Below, piece by piece: positions 23,284 to 36,777 of a DNA stretch of 64,000 bases; the first letter of the stretch is position 1; every line of letters starts with the position of its first letter. Both the position numbers and the translations under genes were made by a program. Origin of the DNA: Pristionchus mayeri (lineage: Eukaryota > Nematoda > Chromadorea > Rhabditida > Neodiplogasteridae); NCBI GenBank assembly GCA_036245805.1, contig BTRK01000001.1:7998001-8062000 (forward strand), written 5' to 3'. The notes beneath the pieces are model-generated. The model saw nothing but the letters and a program-made list of their open reading frames with translations. It made no database searches and was not told the origin of the DNA.

Positions 23284-26200
23284 GACTATTCAACTCTAAC
23301 AGAATATGTATAAGAAAATATTGTCCCATCGGCAGGGTGTTTTTTTCGTGAAAAATATAAATTACTAGCCCGGTTGTGCCTGTTGACGATTCCTTCCAGA
23401 ACTTGTATGCATTTTAGGTTAATCATTTTTCTCTAATTTTTAATTACAATTTTGAATTTTTCTCTAATTTTTAATTACAATTTTTAACAATCAACTATGC
23501 ATGAAATTTAATATTTATTTCTATTTTTTTCCGCTTAAGCTTAATGATTAGGGCTAAATTACGAAATGGGAGTGGAGCATCTATACAAGTACACTACAAC
23601 ACTGTTAAATCCCTACCAGTGTACTTAATTAGTGCATGCCGACCTAATTAGAGTTCCGCGATCAAGCTGCTCCAGAGGTCATTTGTAAAGCAACCAAATA
23701 GCAACCGAAATCAGTTTAGATCGTCCAAGTTGGTTCGGGATTCGATGCGTAGTCCCTCGGTCCATGTTTTGAGGGGTGCTCTATCTCCTGCAAGTGGGCG
23801 GAGCTTGCGGTCTCTAACTATATTCAATAGTGTATGTACTTGAGAAGGACAAATCGTTACAGCGGAGTATACGTTCCTCCGAAGTTCCAAAGCAAGGACT
23901 TTTGGAACGCCCTAATACCTTATAATTTCTTCTCGCATTCTCAAACCGTGACAAAAATAAATACATATACTCACCAAGCATTCCATTCTTCCATCAGACG
24001 ATGTCGAGAGGAAGGAGATGGATGAGTAGACACTTCCCGATATTACGGAAAGCTTCGCCTGTATTCGTTGATGAGTTGCCGTAGATCAAGCATGGCCGCA
24101 GTTACACAGCTGCTGCTGTAATCACCTGAGATAGTGGGAAAGGTTGCGCACGTGGGATATTTTGGAGAATTTTATTTTTTTTTTTCTTGTTGAGCAATTC
24201 AGCCGCACGAACATTATTGCCCAACTAACTCGCTCATAATCTTGCAGCGATGGCACACAAAAATCGCTGGAAATTGTGGCATTTAATTTTACTTGCAAAG
24301 TAATAAATTACAAACCGATCAAAGATGCAAGCTAGTAATTCTAACAACATATATCGCCCCTCACTCACCTCACTCTTCAGCACCATCATCCTCAACTCCA
24401 CCTGTTTATCTTCGGGGCGAAGAATACTCGAACCTGGTTTCTCGTCTCTCACAGTCCGTCGTTCTCCCTCTTCGCTTGTTGCAATCGTCGAATTGAGATA
24501 TGTATGGGCTCCAAAGAAGGAGAAAGATAGAATAACTGCTATACATCAATTCATACTCTACGACGCATCTCAATTGGTATCGATTTCATCGCTGCTATCC
24601 CAATCAGAAGGCAGAAATAGAAATGCAAACATTATGGGAAACGCAATCGCTAGAATTTTCTCCATGCTGCCTCGAAATAATAATCATAATACCCATATTG
24701 GTGTGGATAGACACTATATGAAACGTGAGTAGCGTCTACCCGCAATAGAGGTGGTTATCGTGAGTATACGAAAGGCCATCCCATTCGTATTTTGTTCAGA
24801 CATGGAAAAAAGGTAGAATTAAATTTATCATGCTTCTCGGATCATCTAGCAGAGGTGGCGCCCCAACACCGCGGGAGGGTTTGCTTCTCAATTTATATTT
24901 CAATGTTGTACTCTTTTCTCCGGTTAATCTGTGGATCATAAATTCATAGCATTAACATCTTTATTGCTCTATTTTGAGGTTGTTAATTGATCTCTCTATA
25001 TATAAAACGTGCTAGTTATGTACTCGCAGTCGATACAACAGTCGGTACATGTACAATATTTATGGGACGGGGAGTGATATTCAGGACGATTATTATTAAA
25101 AGTAGGGTAAAATCATTACAAGGCACATACTCTAAGAGCAATTCAACCTACTGACATAGGGCAATATAGTGATTATGAGCTCGGAATCAATCGATAATTG
25201 ACTGAGCGAGGAATGACAAGACTAACGGCTAGAAAAGAGCGGGAAGGCGGTCAGAGATACGGTATCATCGTGTTGTCGTGTATCGGTGTACTGTAGGGCG
25301 AGATTTGCCATCGGAAGGGGCGGGGCGTGAACATCGAGAATAAGAAACGTGGAAATCAAGAAGAGAGAGGGACTACCCGTACTGGTCCTCTAATCGAAAG
25401 CATATTGCAGGTGAATACCGAGTGAATGTCGCAAATTGAGCGGGAGGGGAATTCACGGAAATTATCATCAGGCAAAACAACAATCAATCGATCGATAAAT
25501 CATGGGGGCCTATCGTATACTCACAAGTACCCGCTGCTCCATCGTATCAGATTGCTCATCCTCATTTCATTGTTTTTTCTTGCCGAGGGGGCTACTGTAC
25601 CCCCTTCTCCTTCCTCGGGACGTCGTCGTAGGAGCAAATTCGCCATGGGGGACGTCGCGTCGGGAGCCATCGCGTAGAAGGGATTGCACTTGTCGGGCAG
25701 TTGCAACTCGCCTGAAGGAATGGATTATGGTCCTTTTTTTTAAATAAAGAAAGGCAAAGCCCCATTGAATTCAACCAGGCTCTTTACATATAGCGTAATA
25801 TCGAAGCATTAAATTCACTAGTGCGATTTAAATCCGCCACCTGATACCATAGTTAGGGGAAAGATGTGAATGACTGCAGTTGCTACCTTGTCACTCCAAA
25901 TAGAGTTGCCTACCTTATCTAATGGACTTTGTCTACCTTATCCTCAATAACAACTACCGTACCTCCTCCGGGCAGGAGTTGCACCAGACAGTAGGAGGAG
26001 AAGGGGGTACAGTAGCCCCCTCGGCAAGAAAAAACAATGAAATGAAGATGAGCAATCTGATACGATGGAGCAGCGGGTACTTGTGAGTATACGATAGGCC
26101 CCCATGATTTATCGATCGATTGATTGTTGTTTTGCCTGATGATAATTTCCGTGAATTCCCCTCCCGCTCAATTTGCGACATTCACTCGGTATTCACCTGC

Positions 26201-28323
26201 TATATGCTTTCGATTAGAGGACCAGTACGGGTAGTCCCTCTCTCTTCTTGATTTCCACGTTTCTTATTCTCGATGTTCACGCCCCGCCCCTTCCGATGGC
26301 AAATCTCGCCCTACAGTACACCGATACACGACAACACGATGATACCGTATCTCTGACCGCCTTCCCGCTCTTTTCTAGCCGTTAGTCTTGTCATTCCTCG
26401 CTCAGTCAATTATCGATTGATTCCGAGCTCATAATCACTATATTGCCCTATGTCAGTAGGTTGAATTGCTCTTAGAGTATGTGCCTTGTAATGATTTTAC
26501 CCTACTTTTAATAATAATCGTCCTGAATATCACTCCCCGTCCCATAAATATTGTACATGTACCGACTGTTGTATCGACTGCGAGTACATAACTAGCACGT
26601 TTTATATATAGAGAGATCAATTAACAACCTCAAAATAGAGCAATAAAGATGTTAATGCTATGAATTTATGATCCACAGATTAACCGGAGAAAAGAGTACA
26701 ACATTGAAATATAAATTGAGAAGCAAACCCTCCCGCGGTGTTGGGGCGCCACCTCTGCTAGATGATCCGAGAAGCATGATAAATTTAATTCTACCTTTTT
26801 TCCATGTCTGAACAAAATACGAATGGGATGGCCTTTCGTATACTCACGATAACCACCTCTATTGCGGGTAGACGCTACTCACGTTTCATATAGTGTCTAT
26901 CCACACCAATATGGGTATTATGATTATTATTTCGAGGCAGCATGGAGAAAATTCTAGCGATTGCGTTTCCCATAATGTTTGCATTTCTATTTCTGCCTTC
27001 TGATTGGGATAGCAGCGATGAAATCGATACCAATTGAGATGCGTCGTAGAGTATGAATTGATGTATAGCAGTTATTCTATCTTTCTCCTTCTTTGGAGCC
27101 CATACATATCTCAATTCGACGATTACAACAAGCGAAGAGGGAGAACGACGGACTGTGAGAGACGAGAAACCAGGTTCGAGTATTCTTCGCCCCGAAGATA
27201 AACAGGTGGAGTTGAGGATGATGGTGCTGAAGAGTGAGGTGAGTGAGGGGCGATATATGTTGTTAGAATTACTAGCTTGCATCTTTGATCGGTTTGTAAT
27301 TTATTACTTTGCAAGTAAAATTAAATGCCACAATTTCCAGCGATTTTTGTGTGCCATCGCTGCAAGATTATGAGCGAGTTAGTTGGGCAATAATGTTCGT
27401 GCGGCTGAATTGCTCAACAAGAAAAAAAAAAATAAAATTCTCCAAAATATCCCACGTGCGCAACCTTTCCCACTATCTCAGGTGATTACAGCAGCAGCTG
27501 TGTAACTGCGGCCATGCTTGATCTACGGCAACTCATCAACGAATACAGGCGAAGCTTTCCGTAATATCGGGAAGTGTCTACTCATCCATCTCCTTCCTCT
27601 CGACATCGTCTGATGGAAGAATGGAATGCTTGGTGAGTATATGTATTTATTTTTGTCACGGTTTGAGAATGCGAGAAGAAATTATAAGGTATTAGGGCGT
27701 TCCAAAAGTCCTTGCTTTGGAACTTCGGAGGAACGTATACTCCGCTGTAACGATTTGTCCTTCTCAAGTACATACACTATTGAATATAGTTAGAGACCGC
27801 AAGCTCCGCCCACTTGCAGGAGATAGAGCACCCCTCAAAACATGGACCGAGGGACTACGCATCGAATCCCGAACCAACTTGGACGATCTAAACTGATTTC
27901 GGTTGCTATTTGGTTGCTTTACAAATGACCTCTGGAGCAGCTTGATCGCGGAACTCTAATTAGGTCGGCATGCACTAATTAAGTACACTGGTAGGGATTT
28001 AACAGTGTTGTAGTGTACTTGTATAGATGCTCCACTCCCATTTCGTAATTTAGCCCTAATCATTAAGCTTAAGCGGAAAAAAATAGAAATAAATATTAAA
28101 TTTCATGCATAGTTGATTGTTAAAAATTGTAATTAAAAATTAGAGAAAAATTCAAAATTGTAATTAAAAATTAGAGAAAAATGATTAACCTAAAATGCAT
28201 ACAAGTTCTGGAAGGAATCGTCAACAGGCACAACCGGGCTAGTAATTTATATTTTTCACGAAAAAAACACCCTGCCGATGGGACAATATTTTCTTATACA
28301 TATTCTGTTAGAGTTGAATAGTC

Positions 28324-28844
28324 GGGGGCGGACAAAACCGCAACGGATCGCCGTTCGCTGGAGATTTGATCAAGCAACCTGGGTGTTGTTGCATTGTTAT
28401 CAGTATTCCCTCTACTACATCATCTTGATTAGATCCTCTAATTAGGCGAACTTGAGTTTCACTCCATATCTATGTATAGGGGTTCGTTGTTCAAAATTGA
28501 CTATTTGCTTGGAAAATCATGGTTAGATAAAAACCGAATGACGTAAGCAATTAATCATCATGTTGCTGGGTCACATTGGTTCCTTGTGTACTGTAATATA
28601 TTTGGGTGTCAACATTTGGTGTATATCTAACCATGATTTTCCACTTAAATATCGAATTTTGGACAATGAACCCTATACGCTGATTGAGAGTGAAACGCAA
28701 GATCGCCTAATTAAAGGATCTAATCAGAGTGATGTGGTTGAGGGCATACTGATAACAATGCAACAACTCCCAGGTTACTTGATCAAATCTCCATCGAACG
28801 GCGATCCGTTGCGGTTTTGTCCGTTGCGGTTTTGTCCGCCCCCC
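28324..28844. mobile_element. hAT-like palindromic MITE (mirror copy in right arm)
   Basis: This is the mirror image of the element at 22763-23283, carried along when the palindrome formed. It again has GACTATTC-type flanks (as GAATAGTC on the plus strand). One encoded-shadow difference (G/S) distinguishes the two. Confidence 0.8.
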
Positions 28845-29397
28845 GAATAGTCTAGGGTGAGGGTAACAGGCATCTGTTTTTATTTTTTTTTAACCAAAAA
28901 GGTGAGAACTTTGTATTGACAAGGAAATATGAAAAAAACAGTTGGTCTATTGCAGTGTTCTTGCATGCCAAACTGCGGTTGCTGATGGAGGAATGGAAAT
29001 AGAAGGAGGACGATATTCAGAGTGGAGAGATGAGGGATGGTTTTTAATTTTATTTTCTTCAAATGAATGGCATTTATATTAATAGTAGAGGAAAAGTGCA
29101 TTGCAATAAAAATCGAGAATCAAATTGTCCCGCATTATTGGAGCGCCACTTTTGATAAATGATCAGTGGAGCAGGAGGGCATTATTGTTCTCCAGATTTC
29201 ACTTTCAAACAAAAAAATGATTTTTCGAGTCCTCTCGAATACAATGTCATCACCATGGCTCCTGAATTTCTAGTAGACTCTGGGCACGCTTGAAATAGTG
29301 CCACTATCCAAGCCAATATGGGTATTATGATTATTCTTTCGAGACGGCGCAGTCGATCCGATTGTATCGGATTAGTTCCCTAGATTGATGTACTGAT

Positions 29398-29713
29398 TAT
29401 GCATGCTCTCACGCTATTCAGACCAGTGAGAGATTACGAACAATGAAGGGTGTCATTTCTTTGCACTTCGTCAGATAAGAACTATGATGTCATGCTGCCT
29501 TTGATATATCAAAGGCGGCATAACATCATAGTTCTCATCTGACGTAGTGCCCATTTCTTACAAAGACATCCCTAAACTACTTCACCTTATGATCAATTTT
29601 CATGCAACCAAGCCATGCTGCAAGATGCAACCAAGCCATGCTGCATTCAGTTCCACTCTTAGCTCAAAATTTGAGATCAAAGACCAAAGCACAGGCAACA
29701 AACTACAAAGCAC
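29398..29713. other. Remnant of intron 22' and junction with the palindrome arm
   Basis: The stretch next to exon 22' resembles copy 1 intron 22 (GCATGGCTTGGTTGCATCTT, here partly duplicated in inverse). A TGACGTCA-type hairpin (29479-29533) lies between it and the right arm of the palindrome, which begins at 29397 going left. Confidence 0.55.
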
Positions 29714-32700
29714 CTGATTGAGTCTATCATTGAGTCTCTTCAGTCGTTGGCTTCCTTTGTAGGGAAGAGAGACGGAGAAGGGCTGGAATAAAGCGAGAGG
29801 AGAGGAGCGGAGAGAGCGGAGAGGAGGTAGGCACACCCAAGAAAGCAAGATAGTTATTGAAAAGAAGATTAGAACAATTAGCCGAGGTGAAATTGCGCTT
29901 CACACAACGTATTTCCAGGGATTTCAAATCAAGGTTGCTAAATTATTTAGCTTGTTTCAAGCAATTTAGCATCAGCTATTTGTTAAGAAGGCGAGATACT
30001 GAATGTTGCAAACTCGACCTATACAAACACAACCCACGCCACTCGTACCATGCACATCCATTGGGACCATATACCTCCGAGTGGTGGTGGGTGGGGGTGG
30101 AGGCTGAGCTGTCTCCCGATTGAGTTCTCTGATGAGGAGGAGGAAGACCAGAGAGATTGTGAAAATCGGAGGAGGAAGTGCTTGAAGAAAGATCAAAGGT
30201 CAACGAACAGAAAAGGATTCAAAAGGAAAAAAATATTGCTTAAGAAACAAGCACGCTTAGAAGACCGATATATGCGCTAGTTTTATCCTTATAGACCATT
30301 ACCGCGAATTAATGTGAAATGTTGATCCAACCTACTCATTAGCATCTGTTATAGCGTGAATACGCGGGTTTCACTATGTACAAAAATGCCACTACTCTTT
30401 TATATTTTAGACCAACTAATCACATAAGATATCGGACATTGAAAAAAAAGGAATTGTCAGCATGTACTACTATGGCGGTTCCAATGGTATTATATTGTTT
30501 TTATTTTCTTTAATAGTTTAATTACAAACAATACGTCATCAAAATCGAATGAACTACCTTTACCCAGCCTTTAGCCTGCCTGTTGCAACGCAAAATCACA
30601 CAGTTCAAAATTCGCAAACTACCCTCTCTCCACTCACCGGCTCGTCCACTGTGGTAGAACGTGCTCCTTCCTCCCTTCCACGACACTGAATTGATTGGAA
30701 TGGAAGGAGCGGTTAGCGATTGACCACGGAGGGAGGGACAACCTGCAAGGGAGATAACTGATTTAGGAAAGGAGATTGCAAAGGTGAAATTATGTCAGAA
30801 ATAAACACAAGAAGGCCTCGTTACGCTAAGTTAGACAGATCTAGCTGACTAACTGACCATTAACTCCGTCAGCCTCATCCGAGTGAATCCCACTGTCCCT
30901 ACTCGTCTGGCCGGGTAGGGCTCGCGCGAGGGTCGGAGAATCGCCTCCCACTCCATTCGCCACTGAAAAGAAGGCAAAGTATGATACTTGTATACTAAAC
31001 ATAATTTCCTAGAATGCTGAATTATTTCGTGTTTCATGATTTCGTTTAGTTGCAGAAAATTCGCGAACAGTGATGACCCGAACGTGGTACCAAACTTCTA
31101 AAAAATAATGAATAATCCAGGCTCTCTCTTCTCCCTCGAAAATCTCTACCGTATACCAATGTCCTCCCTCTATAGTACATCTACAGTACCCCTCCCCCTA
31201 CCGTACCTGCTCCTCCTCCGGCTCCTCCCGATCCTCTCGATGACAGAGGGAAGATTCGACCGATGGTCGCACTCTTCGCCACGCCCCCTGATGCAGTTGC
31301 GCCAGGCTGAGGAGTAGTCTGAGGCAGTCGCTCAACCTCGGCTGAACGGGTGTAGCTGCAAGGATTTGAGATAAATCATCGCATCTTGATTTTTACTAGG
31401 AAAAAACGATTCGGATTCATATTCATCGCTACTAGTAGAAAACACTATTCATGCTCATAGAAGTTCAAAATTTTTAAATATATATTTAATTAGCTAATTA
31501 CCCCTCACCATTCCTTGTCACTCATCGTCGGCAGGTAGTGGAACCAGGCACAGAACGCTGCGTCTCGGGGCATTCTCAAATAGAATTACGAGTATGCAGA
31601 TGCACCACAAAATATCAAACAGGCCTGGATCTGATACCACTTCGCTGCTTCTACATGCATATTACCAGTTAGAAAATTACAGCACAGCTCGCGGTGGGCG
31701 ATACAGGAAACCAAGAAATTCCAATATTTCACTCCAGGTTTTACCACACACATTGTTGTTGCACACTTTCCTAATCTACTCGAGAATTGCGCATTATATA
31801 ATTTCAATATGTCACATAGTTCATTTACAAAATAAAGATAATACCATCACCCGCTCACCTGTAGGCCCTTGCAGCAGATTGCAGCAGTCTCAGCTTCGTC
31901 AACACTTCGAATTCCCGCTCGCGCTTCTCGAAATTGATGAGACCGTCTGAAATAAATCACTGCTTTCTACTTGTAAAAAAAATCTTCAAAAAAAAATATG
32001 GGCATCAATTAATCCGCAGTTTGCCTTCCATCACTACGGCACTATTCATTATCTTAGCCTCCCTCATTCTACCGTAATCCAACCACTCCCTACCGTACCC
32101 TCGGTGTAGTCAGGAGTAGCGTTGTCGATCATGGTGAGGAATGAGCCGAGGTAGGGAACAGTCCCTTGGCACTCTGCCTGATTAACATCGGGCTTCGTTC
32201 GACGACAGTTCTGTAATTATATTGCTTTGGGGAGGGATACGGATACGGAAGGTGTCGGCTTTAGTAGAAAGGTTATAACCATCAAAGTTTTTATGAATTT
32301 TTAATTCTAATTTGAAAAAAACTACCACAGAATCACTGTTTTTCATTTTTCACAGTAAATTAAGTTATGCTGTAACACAAAACGTTGGAGTGTCATTAAT
32401 ATTATCCAAGCTATTGTCTTCTAATGAACTTCTCGTTTTACAGATACCACAGTCCGCTCACCTGTATTAATTTTTAATTAATAAAATAATAATATTTTGC
32501 ATAATATAGTGTAGTTTAAAAAAAAATTACAATGGATAGCTCACCAGAATCGAAGATGGCCGATAATTCACGGAAGGCCGTCAAATATTTCCTGAGAGAA
32601 ATATATCAATTAAATATTCGGAGAAGCGTCCTAGTTGATTTACAACTAAAACATTTCAGAACATATGAGAACTGAAACTCAGATTTCTGTTTCACTACGT

Positions 32701-33246
32701 CTATTCCCGCTCGTTCCTTGACATGTTACCAATACTGCCCCATTGTTCACCGCAAAACAATAAAACAAAACTCACTGTGGTACAAGTGTCCATGTTGCTT
32801 TCAGTCGATGGATTGGTTCACTTTGGAGGGAAGAGAGCACAGCCTTGAGAGAGGAGAACTTCTTGAACGCCCGCAGTTCCTTAACAAGCGAAGGATGACT
32901 CCCCTTTTAAATATTCGAGCCGATCAGGAGTATAATGAATGAAAAATATATTCTACTACGGCACGTCTACCAAGCGATCAATCCACTACGGTACTTTAGT
33001 CTACCGTAATCCTACCGTACCTTTGCAATCTCGATCCACTTTGTGATAACTTTTGCTCTGAATTCAGCTTTGCACTCGGGAAGAACCACATAGGTCATCA
33101 CACGTTGAGAAACCGCATTGAATTGCAAATTGTCAAATTAATCATTATAATAACAATACTGATCAAAATTTCGTAAATAAAATGTACATGATAAATACTA
33201 AATTAATATCTTCCAAAACCATAGCGGAGGGATATTCGAAATAAAG

Positions 33247-33302
33247 AACAACAGGTTTACTACGTTAAAAAATTTCGAAACGTAGTAAACATGTTGTTCT
33301 TG
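33247..33302. repeat. Hairpin in intron 10' (one arm missing in copy 1)
   Basis: AAGAACAACAGGTTTACTAC is followed after a short loop by an inverted copy ending in GTTGTTCTT. In copy 1 (13325-13350) only one arm survives, in otherwise matching intron sequence. Confidence 0.75.
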
Positions 33303-33909
33303 GCTTCATGGGCACATGAACTAAGATCATTGAACGCATTATCAATAATATACCTCTTTCGTCTTCAAAGAAAAAATATATTATGCAATGTGTTTATGCC
33401 ATCCCCAACTATTTTTCATTACATTTCTACCGTATCCATCCTATTCCTACCGTATACCTGATCGATAGTCGCCTTGACAGTGTAGTATCGCTCTGCTCCC
33501 AGCTTGTGCCTCCTGCTCCATACACTCGACTGACATTGATGCATGATCACCTCCTTGAACAGGGTCTGCAAGGGCAGAAATGAGAGTAGGATCAATAATA
33601 TCATCAGGACTGCATGATAAAGACGTATTGACCGCTACCACGCACTCGAAACAGAATTAACCAGTGAAACATCAATTTACCAATACGATAGAACATGGTA
33701 ACGAAGCACGAGAATTTTCCAAAAAAATATTAATGATCTTAAAAATCGATAATCACTCACCGCGTCCCAATAGGTCAGTTGCTCTGCAATCTGCACACAA
33801 TTCCCCATAGAAACGTCGAATTGTCTGAAGTTCAGATTAAAATATTGGGTGATTACATTAACCGAACAGAAAATCTACCTGACTCTCTTCGTATTTAAAG
33901 CAGGTTACT

Positions 33910-34070
33910 ATGAGAATGCTTAGCAATGTGGTGTGCATGATAAACTTCTTAAAGGTACAACAATATTCGCGGAACGGGAAAAATATTTTGCAGTTAATAT
34001 TTTCCCGTTCTGCGAATATTGCTATACTTTAGGAAGTTTATCATGTACATCACGTTCCTACGCATTCTAT
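33910..34070. mobile_element. Hairpin MITE in intron 8'
   Basis: Inverted arms include CATGATAAACTTCTT against AGGAAGTTTATCATG and AATATTCGC.GAACGGGAAA against its complement. It is not found in intron 8 of copy 1, so it was either inserted after the duplication or lost there. Confidence 0.7.
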
Positions 34071-34137
34071 CACCACATTAGTATACGCGAAAAAGAGGGG
34101 GAAATGAAGAAAGTCAGACCATCTACTACATACTTAG

Positions 34138-34346
34138 GATCCCCACTCGATGCGAGGTATCGATTCTGAACCCTTTTGTTCGCCTCATTTTGAACTTCGA
34201 GGATGGCGAGGCGGGCTCAAGGTCGGATGCGAATTATGACGTCATGCCGCCTTTGATATATCAAAAGCGACATGACGTTATATTTCTCATCAGACCTAGT
34301 GCCGAGAGGCGTAGCGGAATCGCTACCTCACATCGAATGGCCATCC
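34138..34346. mobile_element. MITE with TGACGTCA hairpin, intron 8' (orthologous insertion)
   Basis: Same element and same intron as 12405-12612, inverted, with several substitutions that weaken the hairpin (GAATTATGACGTCATGCCGC against GCGACATGACGTTATATTTC). Confidence 0.7.
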
Positions 34347-36777
34347 CTACTACACACCCATTAATCAGCCAGGAAGTGCGTTCTTTAGAGTGAGCGGTGC
34401 GTTTTTTGCTCCTGAGATGAGAGCAAAGCATTAGGAGGTAACTGTGAGGATAGTATACGTATTAAGTTATGTGTCAGGAAATCGCTCAGAATGTCACTTC
34501 CTTAGTATATAAATAAAAGGATTTTTTGAACGTTTTACATGAAGACATTATCAGCGATTTCAGGATACATCACTTTCAATGTATACTATTGACCTGTGCA
34601 ATCATACAGTGCTCAACCACTAGTATTGATTAGAATAAGCATTGTGCAACCACAAACTATCCACCGTGATATTAACAACACAACTAATTAGTGCAGAAAT
34701 TAGTGAATTGGTGCATACTCATTAAATAAATTACTAATAATCTCACTTCGCCCTTTCTCCCGCATTTTCGACAGCATCCGGATTCTCGTAACCAAATTTG
34801 ATCGCATGCTGGTCGCGAGATAAGACACGGGCTGGAATTAATTTATTAATTCTACAACTGCTATAACTCAAATCCCCCTGTTCCGTTTTCTTTGCTTCCA
34901 ACTCTTCTCACGAGGGTCCGTTCAACTTGATCGGACAACAGAGTGAGTGAGAGAGAACTAGAGAGTGCACTACGGCGAGAGAGTGGGATAGAGAAATATA
35001 GTTCAGCCAACATTGGCTGACTCATTCCTAGTCGTTTTGAGATCGGAGCGCGGTCAGTATTTTGAACGATATGTGTGCATTGAGTAGGTTTACATAGTGT
35101 TTACTTTTTCGAAAATAACCCCGCATAACATTGAAACCTGAACAGTCAGCGGAAATGTAAAGAGCTACTGAAACGAGGAGCACACTAGCTCGTTTCGGAA
35201 TTTTTTTCAATAAACGACTATACACAATCCAGAGCATTTTGGAAATCGTCTTCATTTGAATAAGATTCGAAACGGAAAACCACATTCTCGATGTCGTCGC
35301 TACTCACCCATCAATCCTCCGTCCGCTTTGACGCCTTTGAAGTGCTGGCGCAGTTTCATCGCCTTGGGCCGAAGCTCGACGAGTCTGAAAGAGATCAAAG
35401 ATTAACTACCAACTATGAAACTCTAAACTGAACAATTTTAGTTCTACAAGTTCAGCATCTAATCGACTATTTCTGGTACTTTTTGAGAGAATAAACATGA
35501 AACACACCTGAACTTGCACGCGAACTCGACCAGTTTGCTGAGAATGACGAAATCGTCGTCAGTCGCGTAGAAATCCTCTGGATACATATCCAGCCAGCAT
35601 ACGAGGTTCGAACGAATCGAGCTGCAACAAGAAATATTTCAAACGCGACAAATAGGATAGTTGCCTATAAACTAATATTATACTTACCTATTACTATGCT
35701 GACACATGATTCATCTTTAGAAGATGAACACAATATTTTTCCAGGACTAATACTCGTTCGTTTGATTTGACACTAAAGAAAATAGTGGCTTAATAGAATT
35801 GTTATTTTTTCGGACAAAACAGAACACAAAATGCGCAAATGACGTACTTCTGAGTAACCAGTGCCTGGGTACTCGCACCCGCGTCTTCCTCCATCGTAGC
35901 GTACCTCTTCTGCAGTCGCTCCAGCACCTCGCTTTATTGCAGCACACTTTATTCAATGCATTCGCACTAGAGATCGCCTGCGGATTGACGAAACGGATAA
36001 TTAAATGAATAGGCGAATGGTTCAATTTTTTTGTTAGTCGATTGACGACGTGAGAAATCAAATCCTCAATCGACTAATTCCGCCTTTCTCATTTCATCGA
36101 TTTCAATGGAAGCAATTGTCTGGCCATTATCCGATTTCCCAAAAGGATAATTCAATCGTCTATCAATCGCCTATTTTCAATAGTAGATTGGAAAAATAGG
36201 CGATTGACCAGTCAGTCGATTGACGGAGTGAGGCGAATGATTTTCAATTATGATCAATCGTCAAAGGGATAAGCTGTTAGACGGTCTCTAATTCGCACCT
36301 TCATTGATCAATATTTCAAAATCTTCAATTTAAAAGTCACAAAAACACCATGCACATCGATGCTCCATCAACTACCCAAGTGCACCTGTATCCATCCAGG
36401 AGCAGTGATTTATCAAATTATATCAAACAAAAATTATAATACATTTGCTAGAGCGCGGTTGCATCTACCCACCACATCGGCGATTCGCAAACTATCTATG
36501 CGCTGCTTGGCTTTCAATTGAAACAATCCTCCGTGGACATCGTTTATACGAATTATGTTTTAAAAAACTCGCCTCAAACGGTTTGCCGAACGCCTTGTAT
36601 GTGGCGAAGAAGACTTGAAAGTGACGAGAGTCCATCACGTTATCCGGCCCAATCAGACACTCCTGGAAAAATTGTACCTTTTTAAACACTCAACAAATGT
36701 AAGTTGTTCACTTAATATTTATAATGAAACCATTTATAACCCATATATAACCCATATATTTTTTATAACCCATATAT

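Larger units (their letters stand above)
22210..29397. repeat. Nearly perfect 7.2-kb palindrome
   Basis: Left arm 22210-25616 and right arm 25991-29397 mirror each other with constant coordinate sum 51607; translated shadows in the arms differ at only about three residues over 3.4 kb each. The 374-bp spacer (25617-25990) holds the 5' part of the last RGL exon (minus strand) and a scrap of exon 25. Homology ends sharply at 22210/29397. The right arm therefore sits inside the inverted gene copy. Confidence 0.92.

Noticed and set aside
25991..26087. Plus-strand open stretch ending in the RGL C-terminus
   Set aside because: It is the mirror image of the 3' half of exon 26 carried by the palindrome arm; it has no upstream exon on that strand.
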